Positions 7,873 to 15,896 of a DNA stretch of 64,000 nucleotides are shown here, in pieces. How positions within the stretch are numbered: position 1 is the stretch's first letter; the number at the start of each line of letters is the position of its first letter. Where the stretch lies: positions 5,456,001 through 5,520,000 of the forward strand of contig NZ_JQMJ01000004.1 of the NCBI RefSeq assembly GCF_000744655.1. Direction: 5' to 3'. Both the position numbers and the translations under genes were made by a program. Source of the stretch: Streptacidiphilus rugosus AM-16 (GTDB taxonomy: Bacteria > Actinomycetota > Actinomycetes > Streptomycetales > Streptomycetaceae). The notes beneath the pieces are model-generated. The model was not told where the DNA came from. It saw nothing but the letters and a program-made list of their open reading frames with translations, and ran no database searches.

Positions 7873-10480
7873 ACTGCCGACTGAGGCGCAGCATCTGGCT
7901 CGGCGTGGTGTGCGGCAGATAGGCCTTGCCGATCGCCGAGCCGATCGCCGGCAGCTGCGCCGGGTCCGGGTAGGCCATGTAGAGCGGCAGGTACTCCGGC
8001 TGGAACTTGGCCTTGAAGGCCAGCAGCGAACGGAAGCCGTAGACCGGCTCCAGTGCCTTGCCGGCGATGTCGAGGACGCGCTGCAGCGGCACCGCCTGCT
8101 CGCCCCGGTCGATCCTGGCCAGCGGCGCGCCGGAGAGGCTGAGGAACTCCGCGCCCTCCTCCTTGAAGCCGAGCGCCGCCGTGGCGATCAGGAACTCCAT
8201 GACGCCGCGGAAGCCCTCGCCGCTGCGCCGCATGAAGTCGAGGGTCCAGCCCACCGGTTCGCCGTCGCGGTAGCAGGGCAGCCAGCTGGTGATGCCGTGC
8301 AGGCCCCCCTCCTCGTCCACGGCCGCCAGGATGCGCACCCTGGCGTCGTCCAGTTCCTTCAGGCCGCCGAGGGTGAAGCCCATCTCCGGCAGGCCCTTGT
8401 CCGCGACCCACTCCTCCGACAGCGCCCGCACCTGCTCCTGGATCGCGACGGGCGCGGTGGGCCAGGTGTACCAGTGGGCGGTGATCCCCGCCTTGCCGGC
8501 CTTGTTCAGCGCGGTCCTGACGTCCTGCCACTTCTTGCCGGTGAAGGCGAGGTCGGGCAGGAGCAGCAGGGTGTCCTCGGCCACCTGCACGGCGGACCAG
8601 TCGAGCCGGTCGCAGGCCTGCTTGGTCTCGCCGGTCACGCTGTAGAAGCAGGGCGACCAGCCCTGGGCGTCGCAGTACTCGGTGAACTCCGCGACGGCGG
8701 CGTGCCGGGCGTCGGGCTCGCCGTAGGGGTCGCCCATGGTCAGCGCGGTGGTGCCGATGACGCGGTAGGCCACCGCCGCGCGCCCGTCCGGGCTGATCCA
8801 GTACTCGTTGCCGGGCCAGGTCGTCATGTAGGCGAGCGTCGACCCGCCGTTCTTCAGCAGCAGGGCCTCCGCCTGCCCGGAGTTGTCCACCTTGCGGCGT
8901 GCGCCCGCCTGCCAGAAGGCGACGAAGAGGCCGCCGAGCACGATCAGCCAGAACACCGGCCCGGTCAGCTCGTACAGCGCCTTCGCCCAGCCGCCGACGG
9001 GGACGAAGTCGGCGGTCGTGGTGCCGAAGACCGCCAGGTAGGGCGCGGGCACCAGCCGCTTGGGATAGTCGGCGACGATCTGCTGGAAGGTCGGCTCCGG
9101 GGCGAACTGGTCCCTGGCGTCGTAGCCGAGCTTGATGTAGGCCGCGCCGACGATGAGGAAGGCCAGCACGGCGATGGTCCAGAAGGTCAGCGCGGTGCCC
9201 TTCTCGGCGCGGACCTGGAAGTGGCTGCGCGTCAGGAACAGTGCCGCCAGCACGGCGACGGGTACCAGCAGCAGCCCGACGGAGTAGACCGTCAAGGCCG
9301 TGACCACGTCCCTGGAGGTCGGGTCGTTCACGAAGATGTGCCGGGTGTAGAGGAAGTAGCGCAACGTCATCGCGAAAAGGCAGACCTCGAACAGCACCGC
9401 CGCCCACCAGGCCATCCGCCGCCCGCGCCACAGTCCCACCGCGACGACGGCCAGGATCAGCACCGGGACGAAGAGGACCACCACCCCGACACTGTTGTTG
9501 ATCAGGTACTCGGCGCGGAACTGGTGGCACAGAACCGGGGTGGACTGCGGCCCGCTGCACGCGCCGCTGACGTCGTCCGCGGTGATGGTGTCGCCGACGA
9601 AGAGATCCTTGTAGATCGCCAGCGGCCCGCTCTGCGAGTCGGTGAACCAGGTGATGGCCGGGCCCAGCGCCGAGGTGGCGGCGAAGATCGCGACCAGGAC
9701 CCTGGTCTCGGCATGGGACGAGGGCCTGATCCTGACGTCCCTCAGCGACCTGCGGCCGCCGATGACCACCGCCCCGCCGACCAGGCCGACGAAGGCCGCC
9801 CCGGCCCGCATGATGTCGAGCACCTCGCCCGCGTAGAAGAGGAAAAGCACCGTGCCGATGAGCAGCAGCAGCCTGGTCCGCCGCCGCCACAGCGCGGTCA
9901 GCGAGGCGCTCATCGCCAGGCCGACGCCGGTCAGCCCCACGCTCGGACCGACGGAGAGGCCGTCGACCGCGGTCCGCGTCACCGTGGTGACCGCCTCCTG
10001 CAACCAGAGGTCTCCGGCGGTCGCGCCGATCTCCATCGCCGCGATCCCCAGCAGCGCTCCGAGTACCTGACTGCCGAGGAAGAACACGGCGGTCCGCAGC
10101 GCGCCGATGCGCCGCTCCGCGGGCAGCATGGTCACCATCGCCAGCAGGGTGCTGACGACGTAGGGGGTCCATCCCGAGGCCCAGAACCCGTAGCTGAACA
10201 GGGTCCACCAGCGCCCCGCGGTCACCGAGGCGGTGCCCGCCCCCACGTCGACCAGCAACCGGTTGCTCGGACCGTGCGTGACGCTCCCCGTGGTCAGCCC
10301 GACCACCCAGAACACCACCAGAAAGGTCACCGTCAGCGGCGCCTTGGCCAGCAGCCGCGGCACGGTCGCCAGTCCCGCCAGCCAGGCCCGCACCCGGTCC
10401 AGCGACCGGCGGCTCCAGCCGGGTTCGCGCGGAGCGGCGGGTTCGGCGGTGGTCGAGGGCGGGGCGGCGGGCGACGTCAT
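7856..10480 (-). CDS. MprF-like lipid aminoacyltransferase (rhomboid-like membrane domain plus DUF2156)
   Basis: Large membrane protein of 874 residues. After a short cytosolic tail there are about a dozen hydrophobic helices: a first rhomboid-like bundle (about 50-230) and a second bundle (about 290-500). The cytosolic C-terminal DUF2156 domain (about 530-860) shows LTMGDPYGEP and MGFTLGGLKELDD. This domain transfers amino acids from aminoacyl-tRNA to membrane lipids (Lys- or Ala-phosphatidylglycerol, Ala-diacylglycerol in Corynebacterium). There is no lysyl-tRNA synthetase fusion, unlike mycobacterial LysX. The start ATG overlaps the stop of the upstream esterase gene by 4 bases, so the two are co-translated. 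Amino acid and lipid specificity cannot be read from sequence. Confidence 0.85.
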   Translation of the reverse strand: MTSPAAPPSTTAEPAAPREPGWSRRSLDRVRAWLAGLATVPRLLAKAPLTVTFLVVFWVVGLTTGSVTHGPSNRLLVDVGAGTASVTAGRWWTLFSYGFWASGWTPYVVSTLLAMVTMLPAERRIGALRTAVFFLGSQVLGALLGIAAMEIGATAGDLWLQEAVTTVTRTAVDGLSVGPSVGLTGVGLAMSASLTALWRRRTRLLLLIGTVLFLFYAGEVLDIMRAGAAFVGLVGGAVVIGGRRSLRDVRIRPSSHAETRVLVAIFAATSALGPAITWFTDSQSGPLAIYKDLFVGDTITADDVSGACSGPQSTPVLCHQFRAEYLINNSVGVVVLFVPVLILAVVAVGLWRGRRMAWWAAVLFEVCLFAMTLRYFLYTRHIFVNDPTSRDVVTALTVYSVGLLLVPVAVLAALFLTRSHFQVRAEKGTALTFWTIAVLAFLIVGAAYIKLGYDARDQFAPEPTFQQIVADYPKRLVPAPYLAVFGTTTADFVPVGGWAKALYELTGPVFWLIVLGGLFVAFWQAGARRKVDNSGQAEALLLKNGGSTLAYMTTWPGNEYWISPDGRAAVAYRVIGTTALTMGDPYGEPDARHAAVAEFTEYCDAQGWSPCFYSVTGETKQACDRLDWSAVQVAEDTLLLLPDLAFTGKKWQDVRTALNKAGKAGITAHWYTWPTAPVAIQEQVRALSEEWVADKGLPEMGFTLGGLKELDDARVRILAAVDEEGGLHGITSWLPCYRDGEPVGWTLDFMRRSGEGFRGVMEFLIATAALGFKEEGAEFLSLSGAPLARIDRGEQAVPLQRVLDIAGKALEPVYGFRSLLAFKAKFQPEYLPLYMAYPDPAQLPAIGSAIGKAYLPHTTPSQMLRLSRQFTAAG

Positions 10481-11829
10481 GAGGTGAGTCCGTCCTGCTT
10501 GGCGATCCACGGAAGCTCCTGCTGCAGGCCGACCTTCCACACTCCCCAGCTGTGCCCGCCGGGGATGGTGACGAAGGTGACGTTCATGCCGGCGGCCTGG
10601 CAGGCGGCGAAGACCTGACGCTGCTCCGGGCCGTAGGTGCCGTCGCTGTCCCCGACCAGGATCACCCCCGCGGTGTCGGGGAACTTCTTGCGCGCCATCA
10701 CACTGAGCGGGTTCACCGCCTCGAAGGCGGCCGTGCTGCCGCCGAAGACGTCGTTCACGGTCTTGCTCCGGCTGCCGAGCGTCGGCTCCACCTGGCCGGA
10801 CATGTCCACGAAGGACGCGAACTCGTTCGGCGCGTTGACCGCGAACTGGAGCGCGCAGGTTCCGCCGAAGGAGAGACCGGCCACCGTCCACGCCTTGCGC
10901 CCCGAGCCGACCTGCAGATTGGTCTGGATCCAGGTGGGCACGTCCTTGGTGACGTAGGTCTGCACCTTGCCCAGCTGGGAGTCGACGCAGAGCGTGTTGG
11001 CGAACTGCGAGCCGAGCGTGTCGATGGAGACGACGACCGGGGCGAGCCCGTCGTGGGCCGAGGCGTAGGCGTTCATCGTGGACTCGAGCTGGCCGCCGGT
11101 CGTCCAGTCCTCCGGACCGCCGGGCTGGCCGGGGAGCAGCACCAGCACCGGCAGCAGCGGCCGTTGCTTGGCCGCGTAGGCCGGCGGCAGCCAGATGTAG
11201 GCGTCCCTGGTGGTGAAGCCGCTCAGCTTGCCCGGGATGTTCGCCTTGGCGAGGGTGCCGCGGGCCGGCAGGTTGGCCGGCTTGTGCCAGACCTCCGCGA
11301 TGGTCTTGCCCTCGGGCACGTGCAGCGTCGGCTCCTTCTGGCCGATCGCCAGCGCGCCCGGCTGGGCCTGCCACGGGCCGGGCAACGTGCTCAGCGTCGG
11401 GTACTCCTGGAACTCCTGGTTCACCTTGTTGCCCGCGTAGGCGAAGACCAGCGCCGCGCAGACCAGCCCGAGGATCCATCCGCGCCAGCGCAGGAACGGC
11501 AGCCGGAAGAGGAAGAGCACCACGCCCAGGACCGCGACGCCGATCCAGATCGCCGAGGTCGTCGGCAGTCCGTCGGGGAACGGCTGCCACCAGTCGTCGA
11601 CCCAGACGGTGATCAGGTAGGCCAGCCCCGCGCTGACGAGCAGCGCGAGCGGCAGCCAGCGCAGCCACCAGGTACGGCGACGCGAGAACAGCAGCCAGGC
11701 CAGCGACAGCACACCGAGGACGGTCAGCACGATCGGCAGCGGTCCGGTCAGCAGCGACCAGTCACCGGGCCCCGCGAGCTGGCGCGGCCCTGCTCCCGGG
11801 GGCCGGACGCCCACGGCCCGGAATCCCAT
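10477..11829 (-). CDS. Membrane-anchored esterase (alpha/beta hydrolase) coupled to the MprF-like gene
   Basis: Protein of 450 residues. Three to four hydrophobic helices occupy about residues 24-130 (for example GVLSLAWLLF and LGVVLFLFRL), followed by an esterase-D/Fes-type hydrolase domain (about 185-445) facing outside. The nucleophile motif is GLSFGGTCAL, an acid lies in LVGDSDGTYG, and the His in PGGHSWGVWK, so the triad is complete. The ATG at 11829 follows AAAGGGGGCG, which decides the start against upstream in-frame codons. Coupling to an MprF-like synthase resembles the Corynebacterium aminoacyl-lipid synthase/esterase pair, in which the hydrolase removes the amino acid again. That function is inferred from context. 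Confidence 0.82.
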   Translation of the reverse strand: MGFRAVGVRPPGAGPRQLAGPGDWSLLTGPLPIVLTVLGVLSLAWLLFSRRRTWWLRWLPLALLVSAGLAYLITVWVDDWWQPFPDGLPTTSAIWIGVAVLGVVLFLFRLPFLRWRGWILGLVCAALVFAYAGNKVNQEFQEYPTLSTLPGPWQAQPGALAIGQKEPTLHVPEGKTIAEVWHKPANLPARGTLAKANIPGKLSGFTTRDAYIWLPPAYAAKQRPLLPVLVLLPGQPGGPEDWTTGGQLESTMNAYASAHDGLAPVVVSIDTLGSQFANTLCVDSQLGKVQTYVTKDVPTWIQTNLQVGSGRKAWTVAGLSFGGTCALQFAVNAPNEFASFVDMSGQVEPTLGSRSKTVNDVFGGSTAAFEAVNPLSVMARKKFPDTAGVILVGDSDGTYGPEQRQVFAACQAAGMNVTFVTIPGGHSWGVWKVGLQQELPWIAKQDGLTS

Positions 11830-12012
11830 ATCGGCGCCCCCTTTCGTGATCAATCCCTGCTGGCGATTCCAGGACAGATCCGGGGGGTGCGCATGTCGAT
11901 CTTCATTCCGGAGGCGGTTCCCGGCGACGCCCGCCAAGGGGGGCGCGGCCTCGGACGACGTCACCCGTTCGCGCGGCGCGTCGCCCACGTCGGGCCGGTC
12001 GGGGGCGGAACG

Positions 12013-12045
12013 CCGCGACCCCCGGCCGGGGGCCGGGGGTCGCGG
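12013..12045 (-). terminator. Terminator downstream of sixA
   Basis: Perfect 15-bp inverted repeat (12013-12027 and 12031-12045) with a 3-base GGG loop, 21 bases beyond the sixA stop. It is very GC-rich and lacks a T-tract. It also closes the region before the esterase promoter. Confidence 0.8.
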
Positions 12046-12066
12046 GGTGGCTGCGGGAGGGACCGG

Positions 12067-12591
12067 TCAGGCCTGGTCCTTCGGGGTGTAGAAGGCCTTG
12101 AGCCGGCCGACGCCGGGCTCCAGCGCCTTCCACGGTCCGGTGAAGTCGATCAGCGCGATCGCCGCGGTCGGGAAGCCCGTGGACCGCAGGCGGGTCAGGG
12201 TGTCGCCTTCGGACTCGCCGGAGACGATCTCGGCCAGGCCCTGCACGCCGGGGTTGTGCCCGACCAGCAGGACGGTGCGGACCTCCTCGGGCAGCTCCTG
12301 GAGCACCTCGATCAGCTGACCGGGGGCGGCCTCGTAGAGCCGGTCCTCGTAGACCGTGCGCGGGCGCTCCGGCAGCTCGTGGGCGAAGAGCTTCCAGGTC
12401 TCGCGGGTCCGCGCGGCGGTCGAGCAGAGGGTCAGGTCGGGGACGACACCGGCGACGGCCAGCCAGCGGCCGGCGTTCGGGGCGTCCCTACGGCCCCGGT
12501 CGGCGAGCGGCCGCTCATGGTCGGGCACGGAGGGCCAGTCGGCCTTGGCGTGCCGGAGAACGATGATCGTGCGGGACGTGTCGACGCTCAT
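12067..12591 (-). CDS. sixA: SixA-type phosphohistidine phosphatase
   Basis: Protein of 174 residues in the histidine phosphatase (RHG) superfamily. The catalytic loop appears as VLRHAKADWP (residues 11-20) and the second catalytic His in LVGHNPGVQGLAE. SixA enzymes remove phosphate from histidine phosphotransfer proteins, and actinobacterial homologues may act on other phosphohistidine substrates. It is the last gene of a probable operon after the NimT-like transporter and its 40-residue partner (40-base gap). A strong terminator follows. Confidence 0.92.
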   Translation of the reverse strand: MSVDTSRTIIVLRHAKADWPSVPDHERPLADRGRRDAPNAGRWLAVAGVVPDLTLCSTAARTRETWKLFAHELPERPRTVYEDRLYEAAPGQLIEVLQELPEEVRTVLLVGHNPGVQGLAEIVSGESEGDTLTRLRSTGFPTAAIALIDFTGPWKALEPGVGRLKAFYTPKDQA

Positions 12592-12631
12592 GCCTGCCAG
12601 CTTCGCAGAATCCGGACGAAGTGGCAGGAGC

Positions 12632-12754
12632 TCACCCGAAGTTCGCGCCGATCGTGGCGACGATCGCGATCACGACCAGGATCGCGCCGATCAGCGCGAA
12701 CATCTGGAGCAGCTTCTTGTTGCCGTCGGTGGGGTTCGGTTCAAGTACGGGCAT
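12632..12754 (-). CDS. 40-residue membrane peptide, SGM_5486-type transporter-associated protein
   Basis: Very small protein. A hydrophilic N-terminus (MPVLEPNPTDGNKKLLQ) precedes one transmembrane helix (LIGAILVVIAIVATIGANF). The conserved Pro-rich start, single helix and position directly behind a CynX/NimT-family transporter match the Streptomyces family annotated as SGM_5486 transporter-associated protein. Its start lies 17 bases after the transporter stop. It may be a small accessory subunit or stabiliser of the transporter. No function has been shown. Confidence 0.8.
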   Translation of the reverse strand: MPVLEPNPTDGNKKLLQMFALIGAILVVIAIVATIGANFG

Positions 12755-12771
12755 GGACCGAAGTCTGCCAC

Positions 12772-14043
12772 TCACATGTCGTCCTCGATCTGGCGGGGTC
12801 GCCCGGCCCGCAGGCCGACCACCAGCTGGATGGTCATCAGCGCGGCCAGCAGGGCCAGCGGCCCGTACCAGCCGTGCTCGCGCTGGTAGAGCACACCGAT
12901 CAGGACCGGCCCCGGCACCGAGATCAGGTAGCCCAGGCCCTGCACGAAGGCGGAGAGCTTGGCGACGCCCTCGCTGGTGCGGGAACGCAGCCCGATCATG
13001 GTCAGCACCAGCGGGAAGGCGCAGTTCGCGACGCCGAGCAGCAGCGCCCAGGCCCAGGGCGCGGCGGCCGGCGCGAAGGCCAGGCCCCCGTAGGCCACCA
13101 GTCCGCAGGCGGCGAGCACCGCGGCGACCGGCCCCTGGTGCGGCAGCCGGGCGGCGAGCGAGGGGATGACGAAGCCGAGCGGCGCGCTGACCGCCATCGT
13201 CACGGCGAGCAGCACCCCCGACCGGGCGGCGGAGACGCCCGCGTCCTGGAAGATCTGCGGGATCCAGCCCAGGGTGGCGTAGGCGGCGGTGGCCTGCAGG
13301 CCGAAGAAGACTCCGAGCAGCCAGGCGGTCCGACTGCGGGTGATCCGGATCCGGCTGCGCCCGGCGGCCGGGGCGCCGGCGCCGTCCCTGCGCAGCGTCG
13401 CGGCCTGGACCAGCCACAGCGCCAGCGCGAGCGCGCCTGCCCCCGCCCAGACCCCGAGCCCGACCCGCCAGCCGCCGCCGAGCGCGGTGGTCAGCGGCAC
13501 GGCGACGGCCGCGGCGACGGAGGTGCCGAGGGCCAGCGACATCGAGTAGAGGCCGGTGATCGGGCCGATTTTGTCCGGGAAGTAGCGCTTGACCAGCACC
13601 GGCATCAGCACGTTCGACACCGCGATGCCGGCCAGGGCGAGCGCGCTGAGCAGCAGGAAGACGGCGCTGTTCGGGGCGAACGAGCGGGCCGCGACACCAA
13701 GGGTGATCGCCGCCATGCCCAGGCACACGGTGATCGCCGGACCGAGCCGCCGCGCCAGCCCCGGCGCGGCGAAGCCGACCAGCGCGAAGCAGAGCGAGGG
13801 CAGCGCGGTGAGCAGGCCCGCGACGGCGGCGTTCATGTGCAGGGTCTGCCTGACCTGCTCCAGCTGCGGCCCCAGCGCGGCCACGGCCGGCCGCAGGTTG
13901 AAGGCGGCGACGGCGAGGGCCACGGCCAGCAGCCAGCGCGCGCGGACGCGGGTGCGGCCGTCGGAGGCGGCGACTTCGGCGGGGGCGGGGGCGCGAAGGT
14001 CCGTGGCGGATTCCCGGGTCTCGGTGGCATGGTCGGCAGGCAT
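12772..14043 (-). CDS. NimT/CynX-family MFS transporter
   Basis: Membrane protein of 423 residues with about 12 helices. The conserved CynX/NimT opening AVAAFNLRPAVAALGPQLEQ is followed by VAGLLTALPSLCFALVGF, a second half starting GVFFGLQATAAYATLGW, and EGVAKLSAFVQGLGYL. Relatives move cyanate, 2-nitroimidazole or other small polar compounds; the substrate here is unknown. ATG at 14043 is preferred over a TTG at 14058, although neither has a good ribosome site. It is divergent from the GntR gene at 14148 and heads an operon with the 40-residue peptide and sixA. Confidence 0.9.
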   Translation of the reverse strand: MPADHATETRESATDLRAPAPAEVAASDGRTRVRARWLLAVALAVAAFNLRPAVAALGPQLEQVRQTLHMNAAVAGLLTALPSLCFALVGFAAPGLARRLGPAITVCLGMAAITLGVAARSFAPNSAVFLLLSALALAGIAVSNVLMPVLVKRYFPDKIGPITGLYSMSLALGTSVAAAVAVPLTTALGGGWRVGLGVWAGAGALALALWLVQAATLRRDGAGAPAAGRSRIRITRSRTAWLLGVFFGLQATAAYATLGWIPQIFQDAGVSAARSGVLLAVTMAVSAPLGFVIPSLAARLPHQGPVAAVLAACGLVAYGGLAFAPAAAPWAWALLLGVANCAFPLVLTMIGLRSRTSEGVAKLSAFVQGLGYLISVPGPVLIGVLYQREHGWYGPLALLAALMTIQLVVGLRAGRPRQIEDDM

Positions 14044-14049
14044 GAGGGG

Positions 14050-14062
14050 ATCATACAATGAT
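14050..14062. promoter_or_regulatory. Candidate GntR/FadR operator
   Basis: ATCAT-ACA-ATGAT, a perfect dyad, overlaps the start region of the NimT-like transporter and faces the divergent GntR gene. FadR-subfamily regulators bind short AT-containing dyads of this kind. The site would repress the transporter operon and possibly the regulator gene. Inferred from symmetry and position. Confidence 0.45.
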
Positions 14063-14147
14063 GGGATGAATTAAGGGAGAGGTTTTCCCCGTCCCGCGGA
14101 CGCGGGATGATGTTCGGCAACCGAGACACGGCAGGAGCGACAACCAC

Positions 14148-14813
14148 ATGGCACTCACCTCGCCCCGGCGCGAGCCGCTGGCCGATCAGGTGATCGCGCA
14201 GCTGCGCACCCAGATCACCTCGGGCGAGTGGCCGGTCGGCTCACGCATCCCGACCGAGGCGGAGCTGGTGGAACGCCTCGGCGTCGCCCGCAACACCGTC
14301 CGAGAGGCGGTGCGGGCGCTGGCCCACAACGGGCTGCTGGACATCCGTCAGGGCTCGGGCACCTACGTGCTCGCCACGAGCGAGCTGGCGGGCGTCATGC
14401 ACCGCCGCTTCGCGGAGGCGGACAAGTCGGAGGTGACCGAACTCCGCCTGGCCCTGGAGGCGGCGGCGGCCCGCCTGGCGGCGACCCGCCGGACGGCACA
14501 GGACCTGCGCCTGCTGCAGACGGCGCTGGCGCGCCGCGAGGACGCCTGGCACTCGGGCGACGCGGAGGCGTTCGTCCTGAACGACGCGGCGTTCCACCAG
14601 GCGGTGATGGCCGCCTCCCACAACGCGGTCCTGGCCGCGCTCTACGCCGACCTCGGCGAGGTCATGCGCGCGGAGCTCCGCGAGGTGGTCGGGCCGGTCC
14701 TGGAACAGCACAAGTACGTGAGCCACGACGGCATCCTCACCGCCATCCGCGACCACGACCCCGACACCGCCGCCCGCGAAGCCGCCGACGCCCTGACGGG
14801 CTGCCGCAGCTGA
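14148..14813 (+). CDS. GntR/FadR-family transcriptional regulator
   Basis: Regulator of 221 residues. The N-terminal winged helix (residues 8-75) carries PLADQVIAQLRTQITSG, then LGVARNTVREAVRALAHNGL and RQGSGTYV. The C-terminal all-helical FCD domain (about 95-215) carries the metal-ligand pattern ELRLALE, NDAAFHQAV and YVSHDGILTAIRD with His in the expected places. Ligands of this family are usually small carboxylates or sugars acids. A GGAG site precedes the ATG. Most likely target: the divergent transporter operon. Confidence 0.92.
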   Translation: MALTSPRREPLADQVIAQLRTQITSGEWPVGSRIPTEAELVERLGVARNTVREAVRALAHNGLLDIRQGSGTYVLATSELAGVMHRRFAEADKSEVTELRLALEAAAARLAATRRTAQDLRLLQTALARREDAWHSGDAEAFVLNDAAFHQAVMAASHNAVLAALYADLGEVMRAELREVVGPVLEQHKYVSHDGILTAIRDHDPDTAAREAADALTGCRS

Positions 14814-15018
14814 GCCTGCCGACAGCGGGTCACTTGCAGCACGCAAAGGGGCGCGGGGCTCTGCTGATATGCGCCTCCGGCGCGTGGGCGCGAGCCTGCC
14901 GACGGCGGGTCACTTGCAACACGCAAAGGGGCGCGGGGCTCTGCTGATATGCGCCTCCGGCGCGTGGGCGCGAGCCTGCCGACAGCGGGTCACTTGCAAC
15001 ACGCAAAGGGGCGCGGGG
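14813..15018. repeat. Tandem array A, 80-bp period, about 2.6 copies
   Basis: Copies begin at 14813, 14893 and 14973. The first two differ at two positions only; the third runs into the hairpin arm at about 15018. Each unit contains GCGCCTCCGGCGC, able to fold as a small hairpin, and ends in a stretch identical to the hairpin arm that follows. On the reverse strand, 45 bases of each unit match array B at 28.1-28.5 kb with two differences, while the other 35 bases are specific to this locus. It fills the space between the convergent GntR and fabI genes. Confidence 0.9.
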
Positions 15019-15109
15019 AACTGCGCGACAAGCCACCCGCGCAGGTGGTTCGCCGAACGAGCAGGGCCATCCGCACTGGGTGGTTGCTCGCGCAGTTCCT
15101 CGCGCCCCT
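15007..15109. repeat. Dispersed hairpin element, copy 1
   Basis: Inverted arms 15007-15028 and 15088-15109 (22 bases, one mismatch) starting AGGGGCGCGGGG and ending CGCGCCCCT, enclosing about 59 bases. The enclosed bases, read on the reverse strand, closely match those of copy 3 at 49.3 kb. It resembles the palindromic intergenic element common in Streptomyces genomes. It ends 14 bases from the fabI stop, where it could act as a terminator. Confidence 0.85.
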
Positions 15110-15123
15110 GGAGCGCTACGCGC

Positions 15124-15891
15124 TCAGGCGCCGATGGCGTGGAGGCCGCCGTCGACGTGGATGATCTCGCCGGAGGTCTTCGGGAACCAGTCGGACAGCA
15201 GGGCGACGACGCCGCGGCCGGCCGGCTCGGGGTCCGTCACGTCCCAGGAGAGGGGCGAGCGGTGGTTCCAGGTGTCCGCCAGCTGGTCGAAGCCCGGGAT
15301 CGACTTCGCGGCCATGGACTTGATCGGGCCCGCCGAGATCAGGTTGCAGCGGATGCCCTGCTTGCCCAGGTCGCGGGCCAGGTAGCGCGACGTCGCCTCG
15401 AGCGCGGCCTTCGCCGGGCCCATCCAGTCGTACTGCGGCCAGGCCAGCTGCGCGTCGAAGGTCAGACCGACGATCGCGCCGCCCTCGGACATCATCGGCA
15501 GGCAGGCCATCGACAGCGACTTCAGCGAGAACGCGCTGACGTGCATCGCCGTGCCGACCGACTCCCACGGCGTGTTGAGGAAGTTGCCGCCGAGCGCGTC
15601 CTGCGGGGCGAAGCCGATCGAGTGGACGACGCCGTCGAGGCCGCCCAGCTCGGCGCGGACCTGCTCCTCCAGGCCGGCCAGGTGCTCGGCGTTGGTGACG
15701 TCCAGCTCCAGGACCTTCGCCGGCTTCGGCAGCTTCTTCGCGATGCGCTCGGTCAGGCTGGGGCGGGGGAACGCGGTCAGGATGACCTCGGCGCCCTGCT
15801 CCTGGGCCAGCTTCGCGGTGTGGAAGGCGATGGAGGACTCCATCAGCACGCCGGTGACCAGGACGCGCTTTCCGTCGAGGATTCCACTCAT
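15124..15891 (-). CDS. fabI: Enoyl-[acyl-carrier-protein] reductase
   Basis: NADH-dependent reductase of 255 residues for the last step of each type II fatty-acid elongation cycle. It is InhA-like: VLVTGVLMESSIAFHTA near the N-terminus for dinucleotide binding, LDVTNAEHL, the segment VHSIGFAPQDALGG, and the FabI active-site spacing YDWMGPAKAAL (Tyr-x6-Lys). A late NLISAGPIKSMAAKSIPGF is the substrate-loop pattern. It lies 5 bases behind fabG in the same operon, so the two reductases of the cycle are made together. Confidence 0.96.
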   Translation of the reverse strand: MSGILDGKRVLVTGVLMESSIAFHTAKLAQEQGAEVILTAFPRPSLTERIAKKLPKPAKVLELDVTNAEHLAGLEEQVRAELGGLDGVVHSIGFAPQDALGGNFLNTPWESVGTAMHVSAFSLKSLSMACLPMMSEGGAIVGLTFDAQLAWPQYDWMGPAKAALEATSRYLARDLGKQGIRCNLISAGPIKSMAAKSIPGFDQLADTWNHRSPLSWDVTDPEPAGRGVVALLSDWFPKTSGEIIHVDGGLHAIGA

Positions 15892-15896
15892 GGTGA

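Noticed and set aside
14044-14058. TTG start at 14058 for the NimT-like transporter
   Set aside because: TTG is rare, has no ribosome site, and lies inside the candidate operator; ATG at 14043 preferred.
14813-15109. CRISPR-like appearance (regular repeats with spacers)
   Set aside because: The 35-bp spacers are identical within the array instead of unique, the repeat is 45 bp, and there are no cas genes.
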